DNA of 23,790 nt from Bacillota bacterium. Its GTDB lineage: Bacteria > Bacillota > Clostridia > Lachnospirales > CAG-274. The translations under genes and the position numbers were made by a program. Within the stretch, counting starts at the first letter, position 1. Each line of letters begins with the position of its first letter. The stretch lies in assembly GCA_017627115.1 (NCBI GenBank), contig JAGAHK010000314.1, positions 1 to 23,790 of the forward strand, given 5' to 3'. Shown one piece after another: positions 22,762 through 23,790 of the stretch. Under the pieces are notes generated by a model. It ran no database searches. It was not told the origin of the DNA and saw only the letters and a program-made list of their open reading frames with translations.

Positions 22762-23790
22762 TCATTTACCCGATTCGTAGTCTTTTTGGTTGTTGTGGTT
22801 TATCACCACCGTGCCCGTGTCCACAAATTTGTAATCCGCAGGGGTGCCGTCAAGTATCGCGGCAGCGGTTTTAAGACCCTCGTAGCCCATATTGTACTGG
22901 TTTTGCACTATCGTGGCGGCGGAATTGCTTTCCGCGACCAGAGCCGCCGTTTCGTCCGCATAGTCAAAGCCCACAAGGGCAAAGTCTTTTCTGTTCTTTT
23001 CTTCAAGACCCTTTACAAAACCTACTGTCGAGCTGTTGTTGCAGCCGAACATACCTTTAAGGTCGTGGTAGGTATCTATAAAATCAATGCAGTTTTGTTC
23101 CGCAACTTCCTTGTTGCCGTTATTGAGCTTTACCTCGTCAAGAACATACCAGTTTTTCGGTGCGTTTGCCGCCCAGTATTGGTTGAAGCCCGCAAGACGG
23201 TCGATAACGGTCTGTGAAGATGTTGATGTTATCTGTATTGCAATGCTTGCGCTGTCGTTTATGGAAACGCCGCTGTTTTTGAGCCTTTGTATCATTTCTG
23301 CGGCTGCCAGCTCGCCTGCGTTAAGGTTATCTGTCATATAGCAGACATCAAAATCATCGGAATTGACGATGGTATCAACAAGTATCACGGGTATCTTCTT
23401 TGCACGTATGCCTGCAAGCGTGTCGGAAAGTGCGGATGAACTTGCGGGGGCAAGCAGTATCGCATCTGCACCGAGTTCGTTTGCCGCCTGTTCAAGCATA
23501 TCACGCTGGGTCTCCCAATCGCCTTCGCCCTCGGGGCCGCCCATATACACGTTGCAGCCTATTTCCGTTCCCGCATCCGCAACGCCCTGCGCAATGTCCT
23601 GCCAATATTGGCTTGTTATAACTTTTAAAACAACGTAGATGTTTTTTTGCCCTTCCTTTATTTCCGTAACAGGCTCAAATTCAAAGCGTGCTGTTTTTTC
23701 GCCCTCGTTGTCGGCTTTTTTGCCGCAGCCTGCAAGCGAAATTACAAGTATAGCCGCAAATATAAATAATAGCGTTTTTCTTATGCCGGA
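22762..23790 (-). CDS. Lipoprotein sugar-type substrate-binding protein (type I periplasmic fold), 5' end cut by window edge
   Basis: The minus-strand frame is open to the right edge and lacks only its first few codons. It begins with a basic, hydrophobic segment (SGIRKTLLFIFAAILVISLA) and a lipobox LAGC, so it is a membrane-anchored lipoprotein. The mature part starts with a strand and the pattern SQYWQDIAQGVADAG, then GADAILLAPASSSALS and KKIPVILVDTIVN, typical of the ribose/xylose-type Peripla_BP_4 family; later segments GMFGCNNSSTVGFVKG and FALVGFDY fit the second lobe. The ligand cannot be named. It ends one base before the diguanylate cyclase start. No permease or ATPase is seen on this side, although such genes could lie upstream beyond the window. 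It could be a transport receptor or a dedicated sensor for the cyclase. Confidence 0.9.
   Translation of the reverse strand, partial: SGIRKTLLFIFAAILVISLAGCGKKADNEGEKTARFEFEPVTEIKEGQKNIYVVLKVITSQYWQDIAQGVADAGTEIGCNVYMGGPEGEGDWETQRDMLEQAANELGADAILLAPASSSALSDTLAGIRAKKIPVILVDTIVNSDDFDVCYMTDNLNAGELAAAEMIQRLKNSGVSINDSASIAIQITSTSSQTVIDRLAGFNQYWAANAPKNWYVLDEVKLNNGNKEVAEQNCIDFIDTYHDLKGMFGCNNSSTVGFVKGLEEKNRKDFALVGFDYADETAALVAESNSAATIVQNQYNMGYEGLKTAAAILDGTPADYKFVDTGTVVINHNNQKDYESGK

Noticed and set aside
21765..23217. Plus-strand frames of 185 and 196 codons opposite the cyclase and binding-protein genes
   Set aside because: Both are antisense shadows of well-supported minus-strand genes and encode no recognisable domain or start signal.

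Overview
The window looks like chromosomal DNA from a plant-fibre-degrading Clostridia, most likely a Ruminococcus-type (Oscillospiraceae) gut or rumen bacterium. The evidence is moderate GC, two very large secreted proteins with dockerin-like modules (one a pectin esterase, one a papain-type protease), Gram-positive-style secretion and surface genes (uppP, an EndA-type nuclease, a BY-kinase), and interspersed palindromic repeats of a kind often seen in gut Clostridia. No cohesin or scaffoldin gene is present here, so a cellulosome is inferred from the dockerins alone.

Layout. Positions 1-3447 (+) are a tightly packed probable operon: the end of an unidentified gene, thiI (tRNA 4-thiouridine synthesis), a NusG-domain-II membrane protein, two tandem paralogous small membrane proteins (DUF3592-like) and a DMT-family transporter. 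Positions 3448-4350 hold a consensus sigma-A promoter, a ~190-nt leader with three hairpins, and a small membrane protein whose reading frame runs through an intrinsic terminator. Positions 4437-6197 encode a secreted protein with a probable alpha/alpha-toroid domain. Positions 6198-6872 are non-coding: a hairpin array that may be a MITE, then direct and inverted copies of a REP-like repeat. uppP follows (6873-7703).

Positions 7972-18022 are dominated by two exported proteins. The first (1963 aa) carries three related N-terminal modules, a CE8 pectin methylesterase domain, an internal dockerin-like module, a CE12-like SGNH acetylesterase domain and a C-terminal beta module. The second (1324 aa) is a C1 papain-like peptidase with GLUG-like repeats and a C-terminal dockerin. 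Each has its own promoter element and they are separated by a strong terminator. A secreted DNA/RNA non-specific nuclease follows (18106-19146), starting just after a terminator hairpin. A promoter and a cluster of four perfect hairpins then precede a fused Wzz/BY-kinase gene (19525-21171).

A bidirectional terminator separates this from a minus-strand pair at the right edge: a lipoprotein sugar-type substrate-binding protein, cut by the window edge, separated by one base from a membrane sensor diguanylate cyclase. No permease or ATPase gene is visible beside the binding protein. The pair may therefore be a ligand sensor feeding c-di-GMP signalling rather than a transporter.

The best candidates for something undescribed are this binding-protein/diguanylate cyclase pair, the two structured non-coding regions (6207-6472 and 19333-19474), the structured leader and the through-terminator reading frame at 3507-4350, and the CE8-dockerin-CE12 polyprotein with its unrecognised repeated N-terminal modules. 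No rRNA, tRNA, CRISPR array or complete transposase gene was seen.
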